Notes: generated by a model from the letters alone, not told the origin. A DNA stretch of 64,000 nt from Caulobacteraceae bacterium (GCA_016703335.1 JADJCG010000001.1:477815-541814), one strand, 5' to 3'; positions 9,397-19,248 are shown, counted from the first letter of the stretch. Program-made: numbers and translations.

Positions 9397-11247
9397 TCAG
9401 CTCGCCTCTTCGCGGTCTTCCAGAACCTCGGCAGCTTCCTCGTTGAGCGCTCGGCCTTCTTGGCGCGGCCGCGTGAACGGCGTCGGTTCCGGCGTCGTCG
9501 TGTTGTTGCGCCAGAGCCCGCGGCCGGCCTCGATGCCGCCAGCAAGCTGCATCTCAAAGCGCTCGGCGTCGCGCTCGCGCACGTCTTCAATCGTGTCGGC
9601 GATATCGAGATCGGAGAAGCCGAGGTCACGCAGCACCGCGGCGCTGAAGGTCAGCGACGACTCAAAAAGTTCGCGGATTTGATAATCGACACCCGCCTTC
9701 ACCAGGCGCATCGAGTGACCACGGTCGAAAGAGCGCGCAAAAATCTTTGCGTGCGGAAACTCGGACTTGATCAGCGTGACGATGTGATCGGTCGTCTCTG
9801 GCTTATCGACGCAGATGAGAATGGCCTCCGCTGTAGCCGCACTAGAAGCGCGCAGCACGTCTAGCCGCGTCCCGTCACCGTAATAGACCTTGAAGCCGAA
9901 ATTGCCGGCGACGCGGATCATCTCCACGTCGGTCTCGATCAGCGAAATATCGACGCCGCGCGCCAGCAGCGATTGGCTTACCACCTGCGCGAAACGGCCG
10001 AAGCCGACGAACAGCACCCGCCCGTTGAGATCATGCGCCTCTTCCACGCCGTCGAGCGAAACCTTCGGCGCGGGCATCAAGCGGTTAAGCAACAGCACAA
10101 CGACGGGCGTAAGAGCCATCGAGATAATAACGATCGCGGTCATCACCGCCGCGATGCGCGCATCCATCACGCCAGCGGAAAGCGCGGCCGCGTAGAGCAC
10201 AAACGCGAACTCGCCACCCTGTGCGAACAGCCCCGCGCGTCGAATCGACTCCCGCTGGTCGGCCCCGAACAAACGCGCGACTCCATAAATACCAAGCGCC
10301 TTGACCACCATAAAAGAGACAACGCCCGCAGCGATCAGTTGCCAATCGCTCAGCACCACCGTGACATTCAGCGACATGCCGACGCTGATGAAGAAGAGCG
10401 CAAGCAGGATTCCGCGGAACGGCTCCACATCAGCTTCGAGCTGGTGGCGGAACGTAGAGTCCGACAGCAACACGCCTGCAAGGAACGCGCCCATAGCCAT
10501 TGAGAGGCCGCCCAAATCCATCAGCAGCGCTGCGCCCAGCACAACAAGCAACGCCGCCGCCGTCATCACCTCGCGCGCGCCGGAGCGTGCGAGGATGCCA
10601 AAGAACGGATTGATGACGTAGCGACCCGCCAAAAACACAATTGCGACAGCGCCCACGCCAAGTGCGACGCTCTGCCAAAGCGGCGGCGCGTTCTCTTGCA
10701 CGCCGAGCGTCAAGCCTGCGATCACCGCAACAGCGGCGAGCAACGGCACGATCATGAGATCTTCGAACAACAAAATCGAAACGTTGCGCTGCCCCGCCTG
10801 GCTTGAGGTCTCGCCGACGTCGTCCATCATTTTCATGATCACCGCGGTCGATGAGAGCACAAAGCCAGACGCGCCGATCAAGGCGGCTGCCCATGGCAAG
10901 CCAGCTGCAATACCAACACTCGACAACAGGACGATGCACGCAACAACTTGCGCAGCGCCCAATCCAAAAATCTCTTGGCGCAGCGCCCAGAGTTTCGCGG
11001 GCCGCATTTCGAGGCCGATGATGAACAAAAACATCACGACGCCGAGTTCGGCGACATGAAGGATCGCCTCGGGATCGCGGAAGATGCCGATACCGAACGG
11101 GCCAATCACTAGGCCGGCCGCGAGGTAACCCAGCACCGAGCCCAGCCCCAGCCGGCGGAACAGCGGCGCCGCGATAACAGCAGTCCCCAGCAGCGCCACC
11201 GCGTGTTCGAGGCCTAATCCACCGCCCGCCACAGCCTCAGCCGCCAT
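9397..11247 (-). CDS. kefB: CPA2 family K+/H+ antiporter (KefB/KefC-like)
   Basis: A 616-residue protein with about 12 transmembrane helices (residues 10-380) of the Na+/H+ exchanger family and the motif LGYLAAGLVIGPFG. A cytoplasmic RCK/TrkA-N Rossmann domain follows (VLFVGFGRFAQ near 408, then YYGDGTRLDVL). It ends in a charged tail. It should exchange K+ (or Na+) for protons and be gated by nucleotide or glutathione-type ligands. No KefF/KefG ancillary quinone reductase lies beside it. The start ATG 11247 is about 115 bp from the divergent chpT start. Confidence 0.88.
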   Translation of the reverse strand: MAAEAVAGGGLGLEHAVALLGTAVIAAPLFRRLGLGSVLGYLAAGLVIGPFGIGIFRDPEAILHVAELGVVMFLFIIGLEMRPAKLWALRQEIFGLGAAQVVACIVLLSSVGIAAGLPWAAALIGASGFVLSSTAVIMKMMDDVGETSSQAGQRNVSILLFEDLMIVPLLAAVAVIAGLTLGVQENAPPLWQSVALGVGAVAIVFLAGRYVINPFFGILARSGAREVMTAAALLVVLGAALLMDLGGLSMAMGAFLAGVLLSDSTFRHQLEADVEPFRGILLALFFISVGMSLNVTVVLSDWQLIAAGVVSFMVVKALGIYGVARLFGADQRESIRRAGLFAQGGEFAFVLYAAALSAGVMDARIAAVMTAIVIISMALTPVVVLLLNRLMPAPKVSLDGVEEAHDLNGRVLFVGFGRFAQVVSQSLLARGVDISLIETDVEMIRVAGNFGFKVYYGDGTRLDVLRASSAATAEAILICVDKPETTDHIVTLIKSEFPHAKIFARSFDRGHSMRLVKAGVDYQIRELFESSLTFSAAVLRDLGFSDLDIADTIEDVRERDAERFEMQLAGGIEAGRGLWRNNTTTPEPTPFTRPRQEGRALNEEAAEVLEDREEAS

Positions 11248-11363
11248 CAGCGCAACCTTTTCAATGAGAAGGCTCCCATGTGGCGCCCTTTATGTCGGCT
11301 TTGAACCCCTCGCCGAGCGCTCGAATCATTTATGTTGGCCGCTTGCCCGATCTGGAGCGCGTA

Positions 11364-12005
11364 ATGATCGAGAATACGAAGCTGACCGCGCTTGTCGCCT
11401 CGCGCATCTGCCACGACATGGTCGAGCCGATGAGCGCGATCATCCAAGGCCTTGAGATGATCAAGGATGGCGATGGCAAACCTGATCCGGACGCGTTGAA
11501 TTTGCTGGACCACGGCGTCGGCAAAGCGTGGGCGAAGCTCGAGTTCTTTCGCTTCGCCATGGCGGGCGCGATGGCCGAGGGCGACAGCACGATCGACGAA
11601 GGCAAAGCGGTCGCCGAAAAACTCTACGGTGTGCTGAAAGCCGATCTGGTTTGGTCCGCGCCGAATGTCGGAATGCCGCGGCCCGCCGTCCGCGTGATCG
11701 TGAATTTGTTGCTGATTGCGAACGAGTGCCTGCCACGGGGCGGCACGGTTGAAGTTACGGCCTCAAAACAAGGCGATATCGGCGAGGTCATCGTCACAGC
11801 TACCGGCCCGCGCGGCAAACTGAAGGATGCGACGTTCGCGGCGCTGAAGGGCGAAGGCGACGATCTCAACGGCCACACCATCCAGCCGACGCTGACCGGG
11901 CTTCTTGCCCGCCAGGGCGGGGTTGAGCTTTCGGCCCGCGAAACGCCCGGCGAAACCGAGAACAAGATCGAGCTGATCGCGCGCTCGGCTTCGTTCCAGC
12001 TCTGA
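11364..12005 (+). CDS. chpT: histidine phosphotransferase ChpT
   Basis: ChpT passes phosphate from the hybrid kinase CckA to CtrA and CpdR in the alphaproteobacterial cell-cycle relay. From ATG 11364 (GGAG seven bases upstream) the protein is 213 residues. A dimerisation helix carries the phospho-accepting His17 in SRICHDMVEPMSAI, followed by a degenerate HATPase-like domain that ends ENKIELIARS. A longer start at 11280 is in frame but adds a non-family extension. The gene is divergent from kefB and followed by cheY- and cheR-like genes. Confidence 0.88.
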   Translation: MIENTKLTALVASRICHDMVEPMSAIIQGLEMIKDGDGKPDPDALNLLDHGVGKAWAKLEFFRFAMAGAMAEGDSTIDEGKAVAEKLYGVLKADLVWSAPNVGMPRPAVRVIVNLLLIANECLPRGGTVEVTASKQGDIGEVIVTATGPRGKLKDATFAALKGEGDDLNGHTIQPTLTGLLARQGGVELSARETPGETENKIELIARSASFQL

Positions 12006-12079
12006 CTCGCCACAAACCTAAAGCCTCCATTAACCGGCTTGCCTGAAAAGTTCCGGCGGAATCCGATGGAGTTCGCCAC

Positions 12080-12445
12080 ATGAGACGCTGCCTTGTCGTC
12101 GACGACAGCCGCGTAATCCGCAAAGTCGCGCGCCGCATTCTTGAAGACATGCGCTTCGAGATTGAGGAAGCCGCTGACGGCCTGGAAGCGCTGCAAGCGG
12201 TGCGCCGGCGCATGCCGGACGCCATCCTGCTTGATTGGACGATGCCTGTGATGAGCGGCATCGATTTCTTGCGTCAGCTCCGCCAAGAGCCGGGCGGCGA
12301 TAAGCCGACGGTTGTGTTCTGCACGACGGAGAACGATGTCGAGCGGATCAGTGAAGCGCTGAAAGCCGGCGCGGACGAATACATGATGAAGCCGTTCGAC
12401 GGCGATATTCTTCATTCCAAGTTCGCCGAGGCAGGCCTCATCTAA
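12080..12445 (+). CDS. single-domain response regulator (CheY-like)
   Basis: A 121-residue receiver without an output domain. Acidic pocket Asp8/Asp9, phospho-acceptor Asp52 (LLDWTMP), switch threonine in FCTTEND and Lys104 in MMKPF are all present. Its stop overlaps the start of the cheR-like gene (TAATG), so translation is coupled. Beside chpT and cheR, it may act in motility or surface-adaptation signalling rather than classical chemotaxis. A GANTC site lies 20 bases before the start. Confidence 0.88.
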   Translation: MRRCLVVDDSRVIRKVARRILEDMRFEIEEAADGLEALQAVRRRMPDAILLDWTMPVMSGIDFLRQLRQEPGGDKPTVVFCTTENDVERISEALKAGADEYMMKPFDGDILHSKFAEAGLI

Positions 12446-13269
12446 TGCTGAACGACGCCGAGATCGCGCTTGTTGCTCGCGAAGTTAAGACGCGCTCGGG
12501 CGCGGTGCTGACCAAAGACATGGCCGGCGCCATCTCGATCCGCTTGCAGCCGCTTGCGCGGCGTGAAGGATTTGGCAGCGTGCCGGAGTTGATTGGCGCC
12601 GCGCGTATCCGTGCCGACGGCGCGTTGTGGAATGCGATCGCGGATAATCTGGCGCAAAGCGACACGCGGTTCTTCCGCGACCGGTCGCAGTTCGAGAAGC
12701 TGCGGACCACGCTGCTGCCGGAAGCCCTGAAGCGGCGTGCGCATGAGCGAGTGCGGATTTGGTCGGCGGGCTGCGCTACGGGCCAAGAAGCGTACTCGAT
12801 CGCGATGATCGTGGATGAGATGCGCAGCGAAGGCCTCAATCCCGCGACTGAGATTGTTGCGACGGATCTTTCTGAGCGGCTCCTCGATAAAGCGCGTGCG
12901 GGGCTTTACACGCAGTTTGAAATTCAGCGCGGGCTGCCGATCCGCAAGCTCATCGCCTACTTCGAAAAAGCCGGCGACCTCTGGCGCATTTCGGATCGGC
13001 TGCGCGCAGGCGTGAAGTTCGAGCAGCACAATCTGATGAAGCATCCTGGCCAGCTTGGGCAGTTCGACATTGTCGTGCTCGCGCATGTGCTGCCCGCTTT
13101 CGACCAAGAGACGCGGGTTGATGTGCTGAGCCGCGTCGCTGATACGCTGACGCCGAATGGCGTTCTGCTGCTTGGCGCCGGCGAGACGCTGCCGGAAGGT
13201 TGCGAGGCGTTCACGCTTGAGGGTGGCGTCGCGCGCAAGTCGAACACGGCGCGTGTCGCAGCGGCCTGA
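12445..13269 (+). CDS. CheR-type protein-glutamate methyltransferase
   Basis: A 274-residue protein with an N-terminal helical CheR_N domain and a C-terminal SAM-binding domain. Motif I appears as IWSAGCATGQEAYSIAM near residue 110, then EIVATDLSERLLDKARAGLY. It methylates glutamates of chemoreceptors or a related partner. The usual NRVF motif region is altered (QFDIVVLAHVLPAF instead of a FRNVxIYF-like segment), so substrate handling could differ. ATG 12445 shares a base with the preceding stop. Confidence 0.85.
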   Translation: MLNDAEIALVAREVKTRSGAVLTKDMAGAISIRLQPLARREGFGSVPELIGAARIRADGALWNAIADNLAQSDTRFFRDRSQFEKLRTTLLPEALKRRAHERVRIWSAGCATGQEAYSIAMIVDEMRSEGLNPATEIVATDLSERLLDKARAGLYTQFEIQRGLPIRKLIAYFEKAGDLWRISDRLRAGVKFEQHNLMKHPGQLGQFDIVVLAHVLPAFDQETRVDVLSRVADTLTPNGVLLLGAGETLPEGCEAFTLEGGVARKSNTARVAAA

Positions 13270-13349
13270 GTGACGCCTGTCATCGGTGACACTCGTCAAT
13301 AATGAACTCAGAGCTTGACCTCGTGCGCGTTTGAACGCGTGCTAGCGGC

Positions 13350-14615
13350 ATGGCCGATACCCCACGCGCGATGAGCGCAGCCGACATCGCAGAGTGGCGC
13401 AATGGTTGGCGCGTTGCGCTTGGCGCCGGCATCGGCATGGGCACCGGCGTTTCGCTCTATCTCTACGTCGCCAGCATTTTCATCGGACCGATCAGCGAAG
13501 AGTTCGGCTGGTCGCGCGGCGCGATCAGCTTCGGCTCGATGATGTCGTTCCTGACGGGCGCAGTGACGTTGCCCATCCTCGGACGCTACCTCGACCGGCT
13601 CGGCTTTCGCCGCGTTGCGATCTTTTGCTGCTTCGGGCTCGCGTCCGTGTATGCGCTCAACGCGCTGCAGACCGGCGTGTATGAAATCTACATTGCGATG
13701 ATGATCGCGGGCGGGGTTTTTGGCGGCGGCACCTCCTCCATCATTTACACGCGGCCGGTGATCGCGTCGTTCGCGCGTCAGCGTGGGCTTGCGCTTGGGA
13801 TCGCGACAGCCGGCACGTCGATTGCGGCGATGATTGCGCCGCCTTTGCTGATGTACGTGATCACCGAATACGGCTGGCGCCCTGGCTTCTTTGCGCTGGC
13901 GGCTTTGACGGCGTTGATTGGCTTGCCGCTCGCATTGGCGCTGATTGGCAAAGCCAAGGAAGCGACCGCGCATGCGAGCGATGACGTCGACGATGCGCCG
14001 GTGAATGTGCCGGACGTGACGCTGCGCGAAGCGGTGAAGCGTGGGCGGTTTTGGCTGCTGGTTCTCGCGATCGCGTGCATCAACATTCCTGGCTCCGGCG
14101 TGCTTGGGCAATTGGCGCCGCTGGTGAGCGATACAGGGCTGAACGATGGCGACGTGGCGATTGTCATGTCGATCTACGCGGCGGGCTTGCTGGTCGGACG
14201 TTTGATCACCGGCTTTTCGCTCGATCGCTTTCCGCCGCAATGGGTGGGCGCGATCACGACATTGGTGCCGGCGATTGGCATTGTGCTCTTGATGATCCCT
14301 GAGCCTTCGTTTGCATTGGCGGCGCTCGCTGTGGCGCTGATCGGCGCGCAGCAAGGCGCGGAGGTCGATCTCTTCGCGTATTTCATCAGCCGCAGTTTTG
14401 GCTTGAAGCATTACGGCTCGATCTTCGGCGTGATCGCGATGGCGGGCGCGATCTCGACGGCGATTGCGTTGGTGTCGTTCGGGAAGATTCACGACGCGAC
14501 GGGATCGTACGATCTCGGGCTGCAGGTTGGTGCGGTGTTGTTCTGTGTTGGCGCGCTGGCGTTTGCGTTGATTGGACGGGAAGCCGCCGCAGGCTCGGTG
14601 GTTGTAACCGCGTAG
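13350..14615 (+). CDS. MFS transporter (monocarboxylate/oxalate:formate-like)
   Basis: A 421-residue protein with about 12 transmembrane helices, an N-terminal GTGVSLYLYVASIF stretch and a loop RYLDRLGFRRVA between helices 2 and 3, typical of the major facilitator superfamily. The organisation (FGWSRGAISFG, then YIAMMIAGGVFGGGT) is that of the monocarboxylate porter/oxalate-formate antiporter branch. The substrate is unknown. It stands alone between cheR and a palindromic repeat. Confidence 0.83.
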   Translation: MADTPRAMSAADIAEWRNGWRVALGAGIGMGTGVSLYLYVASIFIGPISEEFGWSRGAISFGSMMSFLTGAVTLPILGRYLDRLGFRRVAIFCCFGLASVYALNALQTGVYEIYIAMMIAGGVFGGGTSSIIYTRPVIASFARQRGLALGIATAGTSIAAMIAPPLLMYVITEYGWRPGFFALAALTALIGLPLALALIGKAKEATAHASDDVDDAPVNVPDVTLREAVKRGRFWLLVLAIACINIPGSGVLGQLAPLVSDTGLNDGDVAIVMSIYAAGLLVGRLITGFSLDRFPPQWVGAITTLVPAIGIVLLMIPEPSFALAALAVALIGAQQGAEVDLFAYFISRSFGLKHYGSIFGVIAMAGAISTAIALVSFGKIHDATGSYDLGLQVGAVLFCVGALAFALIGREAAAGSVVVTA

Positions 14616-14629
14616 CTCGCGCGTCCGCG

Positions 14630-14655
14630 CGACACCTTCCCCGCGAGGGGGAAGG
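14630..14655. repeat. REP-like palindromic repeat, copy 1
   Basis: A 26-base element with an internal inverted repeat (CCTTCCCC-GCGA-GGGGGAAGG core). It sits just after the MFS gene and is identical to the copy at 19342-19367. It may act as a transcript-end hairpin. Confidence 0.7.
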
Positions 14656-14744
14656 ATGACAGAGCGAGCTACGGCAACCTCCCCATTCCTTTGGCACGAT
14701 CGGTTGCGGGTCGCTTCCGCCGCGGGAGCGACGGGGCCAGTTGG

Positions 14745-14948
14745 CTACGGCGTGTTTGGCTTTCGCGCCACACGCAGCACGCGACAGCGCGCGGGGATGT
14801 CGTCGATGCATGTGTCGGCGCCGAAGAGTTTGAGCGCGTGCGCTTGTGTGAAAATGCGCACATTGAGACACGTGCCGCAGCGCACGAGCACGCCGAGCGC
14901 GCCGAGCTCAATGGCTTGGCCGAGTGTGTGATAGCCCTTCAGTCCCAT
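14745..14948 (-). CDS. small Zn-ribbon-like hypothetical protein, probably frameshifted near its end
   Basis: A 67-codon frame starting MGLKGYHTLGQAIELGALG, with a CxxC pair in VRCGTCLNVRIF. A second cysteine knuckle seems to be split between frames: this frame gives ARCRVL, and a neighbouring frame from about 14797 gives RAACGAKAKHAV. A single indel at about 14795-14800 would restore a two-knuckle zinc ribbon. The function is unknown and the true C-terminus uncertain. Confidence 0.5.
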   Translation of the reverse strand: MGLKGYHTLGQAIELGALGVLVRCGTCLNVRIFTQAHALKLFGADTCIDDIPARCRVLRVARKPNTP

Positions 14949-15154
14949 CGCGATCGCAGCTCCATTCTAAGCGCGACCCCATGCGGGTGGGAGTTCGACG
15001 CGGCTAGCCAACCAAGAGCGCTTAGTTTGACTACCCTAAGTTGTTCTGTCGGTTACGGCAGTGTCAGCGATAGGGACCGACCAAGCAGCTGAACTAAGGA
15101 GCGTGTTCGCAGTCCCCACGAGTGATCTTCTCCCAGATTTGACCGTGAAATGGA
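14949..15154. other. intergenic stretch bordering the low-GC island
   Basis: Composition drops towards the island. I see no tRNA, attachment repeat or convincing gene here. Confidence 0.5.
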
Positions 15155-15491
15155 TCATCCTCTAGCGGGCAGATCCACCTTTAGTCCTCGTCCACGAATT
15201 TGACCAACGGTGACTGATATCGCGCCCAACATGTTGCGGCTCGCTACGATTTTCTCAATCGAAATCCCAGCTTCAGCAGCAAGCTTCGCAATTAGTACGG
15301 AACACCCACGATATTTGTCGGAGGGGTTCTGGAACGCTTCGGAGCTCAGGCGCCCAGGCACCGGGCTGAGCGCCCGCGACACGCCATTGTCGCGGTACAA
15401 GACGAATGACAATGTCGGATGGATCTAGTCCCGCGTGGTCATGCGGAAGCGTGACACCGTCCCCATCAACTGGCGGGCGGTCCAAAGGCAT
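15155..15491 (-). CDS. hypothetical protein, third gene of the TIGR04255 island
   Basis: Starts at ATG 15491 (MPLDRPPVDGDGVTLP). A one-base shift near 15390 joins the DPSDIVIRLVPRQW part to LSSEAFQNPSDKYRG and the end at 15155, giving about 111 residues. The arrangement (short polar start, IxRxVxxxW, then SSxAFxxP and a C-terminal GxISVTVGxIR stretch) recurs, as I recall, in small uncharacterised proteins encoded beside the next gene. No function is known. Composition is less GC-rich than the flanks. Confidence 0.5.
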
Positions 15492-15497
15492 CTGCCC

Positions 15498-15957
15498 TCA
15501 CGACAGCCTGTCGATCCACGGAAGCAGTGGTCTAAAGTCGACTGAAAGTTCTCGCTCAAGTTCACTCTTGCCGTCTCGAGCATAGAACTCGACCTTGGTC
15601 GGGGCGAAAACCACGATCTCCAAATCAATGGACTGCAGATGCCATTCGAATTGCAAGCCGCCGGACACGGTTGGCACCACCGAAGGCGGGAGTATTGGGT
15701 TTGCAAACCGCCGTAAGAAGACGGACCGCATACAGAACAGTCTCGAGCTTTAACTGACGCGCACGGTGGCCATCCCAACCGGCGGGCAGTCGCAGGTGGT
15801 CCTCAAGCTGAAAAGAACAGCCCGGCGCCCAATTCTGAGGTCCAGCTCACTCAAGACAACACGCCGTGCCTCACGAGGGAGAGGGGATCACATTTTCCGA
15901 GGCTGAGAGAAATCCCTCGTCGAGGCGCTCGCCTGCCAACGCTACCGCTGCACTCAC
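15498..15957 (-). CDS. hypothetical protein, second gene of the TIGR04255 island, frameshifted
   Basis: A coherent protein of about 155 residues emerges if shifts near 15873, 15830 and 15740 are corrected. It starts from a GTG that overlaps the stop of the TIGR04255 gene (GTGA). Parts: ERLDEGFLSASENVIP, then DLRIGRRAVLFS, then EDHLRLPAGWDGHRARQL, then PSVVPTVSGGLQFEWH and DLEIVVFAPTKVEFYA. The LPxxWDG and PSVVPxxxGGxQxEWH signatures belong to a widespread uncharacterised family, in my recollection. The number of breaks in 460 bases leaves real decay possible. Confidence 0.5.
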
Positions 15958-16786
15958 GTTTCCTTCCCCCACGCTTTTTGAGCTTCATCTGTTGTTACCG
16001 CGATAAACGCGTCGAAAATACCCAGCCTCATCCGTTCCATGAACTCTCTGCTCGCGTTTAGATCAGCGGACTGCGGCGCACCTCTTCCGACCAATGTCAG
16101 CCTGTAAATCGACTCGCCGTCGCTATTCCAAGCGTCCGCAAACTCGATGATATATCGCCCAACAGACTCCCCCTGATCATCCTTGATCTCTTGCCTAAAC
16201 GTGGTTCGCGTATCGCTCGCTGCAAATCGAGGGGCTTTGGCAAAAAGAGAAAAATAGTGCTCGGGCGGAACGACGCTGCCGTCCTCACGCCGCGCAGGAA
16301 GTTGAGTTTGATGTACGTGACCTCGCACTGGTTCGGCGCGATGGGCCCAAGCTCACTCGTTTCGGCGTAGAGAGCAAGCGTCGTCCGATGTTATCGAAAT
16401 AGCGCGCAATCATGGATTCGAAGCGAGGGATACGGTCGACCGCCCGCGGCGACCTTCCGCCAGTTCTGGATGAACGGTCAGGCTGGAATTGCAGAAGCTC
16501 AGATTTGTCATCGGTAAGAAACCAATACCGGCTTGGCATCGGCCCTCTAACAAACTCAAGGTTTACACGAACCCTGAGCGCTCCTTCCGAAGGTTTCAAA
16601 TTGCTGCGGAAGCGGCGGATGCTCCTCCAGCTGGCTGAACTCTTCCCGAAACAAACTCCAGACTTCGAAGGCGTTCGTTCCGCGATAGTTAACCAGCGGC
16701 GCGAATTGGACGCTCAAGACCACCTCGGTGAGCGGCGAATTCTTGAACTCAGGTAAAATTCTGACGTCTGCCATCTGGATATCCAT
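15954..16786 (-). CDS. TIGR04255-family protein, multiply frameshifted
   Basis: The N-terminus (ATG 16786) reads MDIQMADVRILPEFKNSPLT, with the family hallmark of a conserved PxxEVVLSVQFAPL and later EEHPPLPQQFE. Shifted frames then give VRVNLEFVRGPMPSRYWFLT, FIQNWRKVAAGG, LGPIAPNQCEVTYIKL (another hallmark), and finally PPEHYFSLFAKAPRF through the stop. Breaks lie near 16597, 16480, 16440, 16370 and 16300. Reassembled length (about 277) fits the family, whose function is unknown. It heads a three-gene, tightly overlapping unit of lower GC content that looks acquired. Confidence 0.65.
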
Positions 16787-16822
16787 ACTTCATATCGTGC
16801 TCTTCCTTAAGAAGTGAAGCCC

Positions 16823-18137
16823 TTACCCGCCCTCCATCCCTTCTTCCATCTCGCGCTCCACCCGGAGCGCCGTGAGCTGGTTGCGCTGTTTGCGCAGCAC
16901 CTGAAAGCGATAGCCGTGAAACGCGAAGCGTTGGCCTGGGTCGGGGATGGCTTGGGCTTCGTGGATGACGAGGCCGGCGACGGTGACGGCTTCTTCGTCG
17001 GGCAAATCCCAGTTCATCGCGCGGTTTAGGTCGCGGATCGGGACGGAGCCGTCGACGTTGACGCTGCCATCGGGTTGTTGGCGCACGCCGACGACGGCGA
17101 TGTCGTGCTCGTCTTTGATGTCGCCGACGATCTCTTCCAAGATGTCTTCGAGCGTGACGAGGCCCATGAGCGCGCCGTACTCGTCCACCACCAGCGCGAA
17201 GTGTTCGCGGCGGCGCAGGAATTCGGCGAGCTGATCTTCGGCGCTGGTTTGCATCGGCGTGAACCAGGCGTTGCGTTTCACGTCGTTGACGTCGAAGCCG
17301 TCGCGGCCGTGTTCGGAAATGGCGCGCAGGAGATCGCGCGCGTGCAGGATGCCGACGATGTTGTCGGGCTCATCCTTGTAAAGCGGCATGCGCGTGTGCG
17401 GCGAGCTCATCGCTTGGGCCAGGATTTCACGCGGCGGCAGATCGATGTCGAGCGCTTTGATGTTCTTGCGGTGGATCATCACGTCGGCAATGGAAAGCTC
17501 GGAGAGATCGAGCGAGCCGCGGACACGGTCACGCGCGCTCATGTCGAGTTCGCCCTGCTCGGCCGAAACGTCGATGATGCTTTCGATCTCGGCGCCGGTC
17601 AGCACTTCGTGGTGCGAGACTTCTTTGACGCCGAAGAGTTTCAGGACGTTCTTGGAGGCAGCGTTCAAGAGCCAGTTCAGCGGATAAAAGACGAGGAACG
17701 ACCAGTGCAGCGGGTACGCAATGAGAAGCGAGACCGGCTCGGGGTTGCGGATGGCGAAGGTCTTCGGGACTTGCTCGCCGATGACGATGTGGAGCGAGGA
17801 GAAAACCAGGAAGCCGACGATGAAGGCGGTGAGATGGATGCTCTCTTCGCTCATGCCGAGCGGCTGCGAGCAACGGCGTGACGATGGCGGCGACCGTGGG
17901 CTCGCCAACCCAGCCGAGGCCGAGCGAAGCCATGGTGATGCCGAGTTGGCAGCAGGCGAGATAGTGCTCGATGTTGCCGAGGATTTTCTTGGTGAGTACG
18001 GCGCCGAATTTGTCTTCTTCGGCGAGGGAGTCGATGCGGAAGGCGCGCGCTTTCACCAGCGCAAACTCAGCGGCGACGTAAAACGCATTGGCGGCGAGCA
18101 GCAGAAACGCCACCAGCAAACTTAAATAGGGGTTCAT
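16823..18137 (-). CDS. CorC/HlyC (CNNM) family membrane protein with CBS pair, frameshifted
   Basis: N-terminal CNNM transmembrane domain (MNPYLSLLVAFLLLAANAFY, then LGITMASLGLGWVGEP), a CBS-domain pair (IHRKNIKALD and YGALMGLVTLEDILEEIVGD) and a CorC/HlyC C-terminal domain ending VEREMEEGMEGG. One frame break near 17870 separates TPLLAA from QPLGMSEESIHLTA. The family is implicated in Mg2+/Co2+ efflux. The ATG overlaps the aroB stop (ATGA), a coupling common in alphaproteobacteria. Confidence 0.85.
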
Positions 18138-19238
18138 CGTGTTTCTTGTTGGAGGAGTGCGAGGACGCGATCGACGGGTGCGTTGCGATCCATGAACGCT
18201 TTGCCGATGCCGCGCGCGAGGATGAGGGTTAGAAGGCCAGCTTCGTTCTTTTTGTCGGCGGCCATGAGGGCGGTGAGCTTTTCTGCGTCGTAGGGCGCGC
18301 CGGGGAGTTTGCGGAGATTGGTGATGAAGCCGGCGCGTTCAAGGTGAGTTTTGACGCGGGCGGCTTCGGCGTCTGTGCAGTGGCCGAGTTGGGCGGAGAG
18401 TTGGAACGCGAGCGCGATGCCGGCGGCGACGGCTTCGCCGTGGAGCAGCGTGCCGTCGTAAGCGGAGTGCGCTTCGAGCGCGTGCGCGAAGGTGTGGCCG
18501 AGATTGAGCAGCGCGCGCACGCCCTGCTCTGTCTCGTCTTGCTCGACGATCCGGGCTTTGAAGCTGATGGCGGTCGCGATGGCGTGCTGAAGTGCCACGG
18601 GTTTGCCGTGGAGGATGGCGGCGGCGTTTTGCTCGCACCAGTCGAAGAAGGCAGCGTCGCCGATGAGCGCCGCTTTGACGATCTCGGCATAGCCCGCGCG
18701 CATCTGGCGATCGTCGAGCGTGGCGAGGACGTCGAGATCGGCAAGGACGAGCTTGGGCTGGTGGATGAGGCCGATGAGGTTTTTGCCTTCGGGCGTGTCG
18801 ATCGCGGTTTTGCCGCCGACGCTGGAGTCGACTTGCGCGAGAAGGGTCGTGGGTATCTGCACGAAGTCGACGCCGCGTTTGACGAGGCCAGCTGCAAGAC
18901 CCGCTGAGGTCGCCGATGACGCCGCCGCCGAACGCGATGACGAGGTCTTTGCGGCTGATGCCGGCCTGCAAGAGATGGCGCGTCAGCATTTCGAGGCCGG
19001 TGAAGCTCTTGGCGCTTTCGCCGGGTGGCAGCGTGATGGTCCAGTTCTTGATGCCGGCGGCGTCGAGCGATGATGCGAGCGCGGGGCGATGCAGGCGCGC
19101 GACGGTTTCATCCGTCACGATAAAGACGCGGTTGGACGGCGCGAACGGCGCAATGAGTTCGCCGGCGCGCGCGAGAAGATTGGCGCCGGTGTGAACGTCG
19201 TAGCTGCGGGTGGCGAGATTTACGCGGATGGTGTTCAT
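18134..19238 (-). CDS. aroB: 3-dehydroquinate synthase AroB, frameshifted in this sequence
   Basis: Second step of the shikimate pathway, DAHP to 3-dehydroquinate, NAD- and Zn-dependent. The first frame (MNTIRVNLATRSYDVH to VIAFGGGVIGDLSG) and the second (RGVDFVQIPTTLLAQVDSSVGG to LLNLGHTFAHALEAH and the stop) join at about 18900, where AGCGGGTCTTGC carries one extra base. Both halves have intact motifs, including Zn-ligand regions AEIVKAA, GHTFAHA and HGEAVAAG. aroB is needed for aromatic amino acids, so a sequence error is the likely cause. It lies between aroK and the corC-like gene. Confidence 0.9.
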
Positions 19239-19248
19239 GACTCTATCG

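Noticed and set aside
13308..14492. 394-codon minus-strand frame
   Set aside because: Fully antisense to the MFS transporter; composition extreme (Arg/His/Asn-rich) and no start site.
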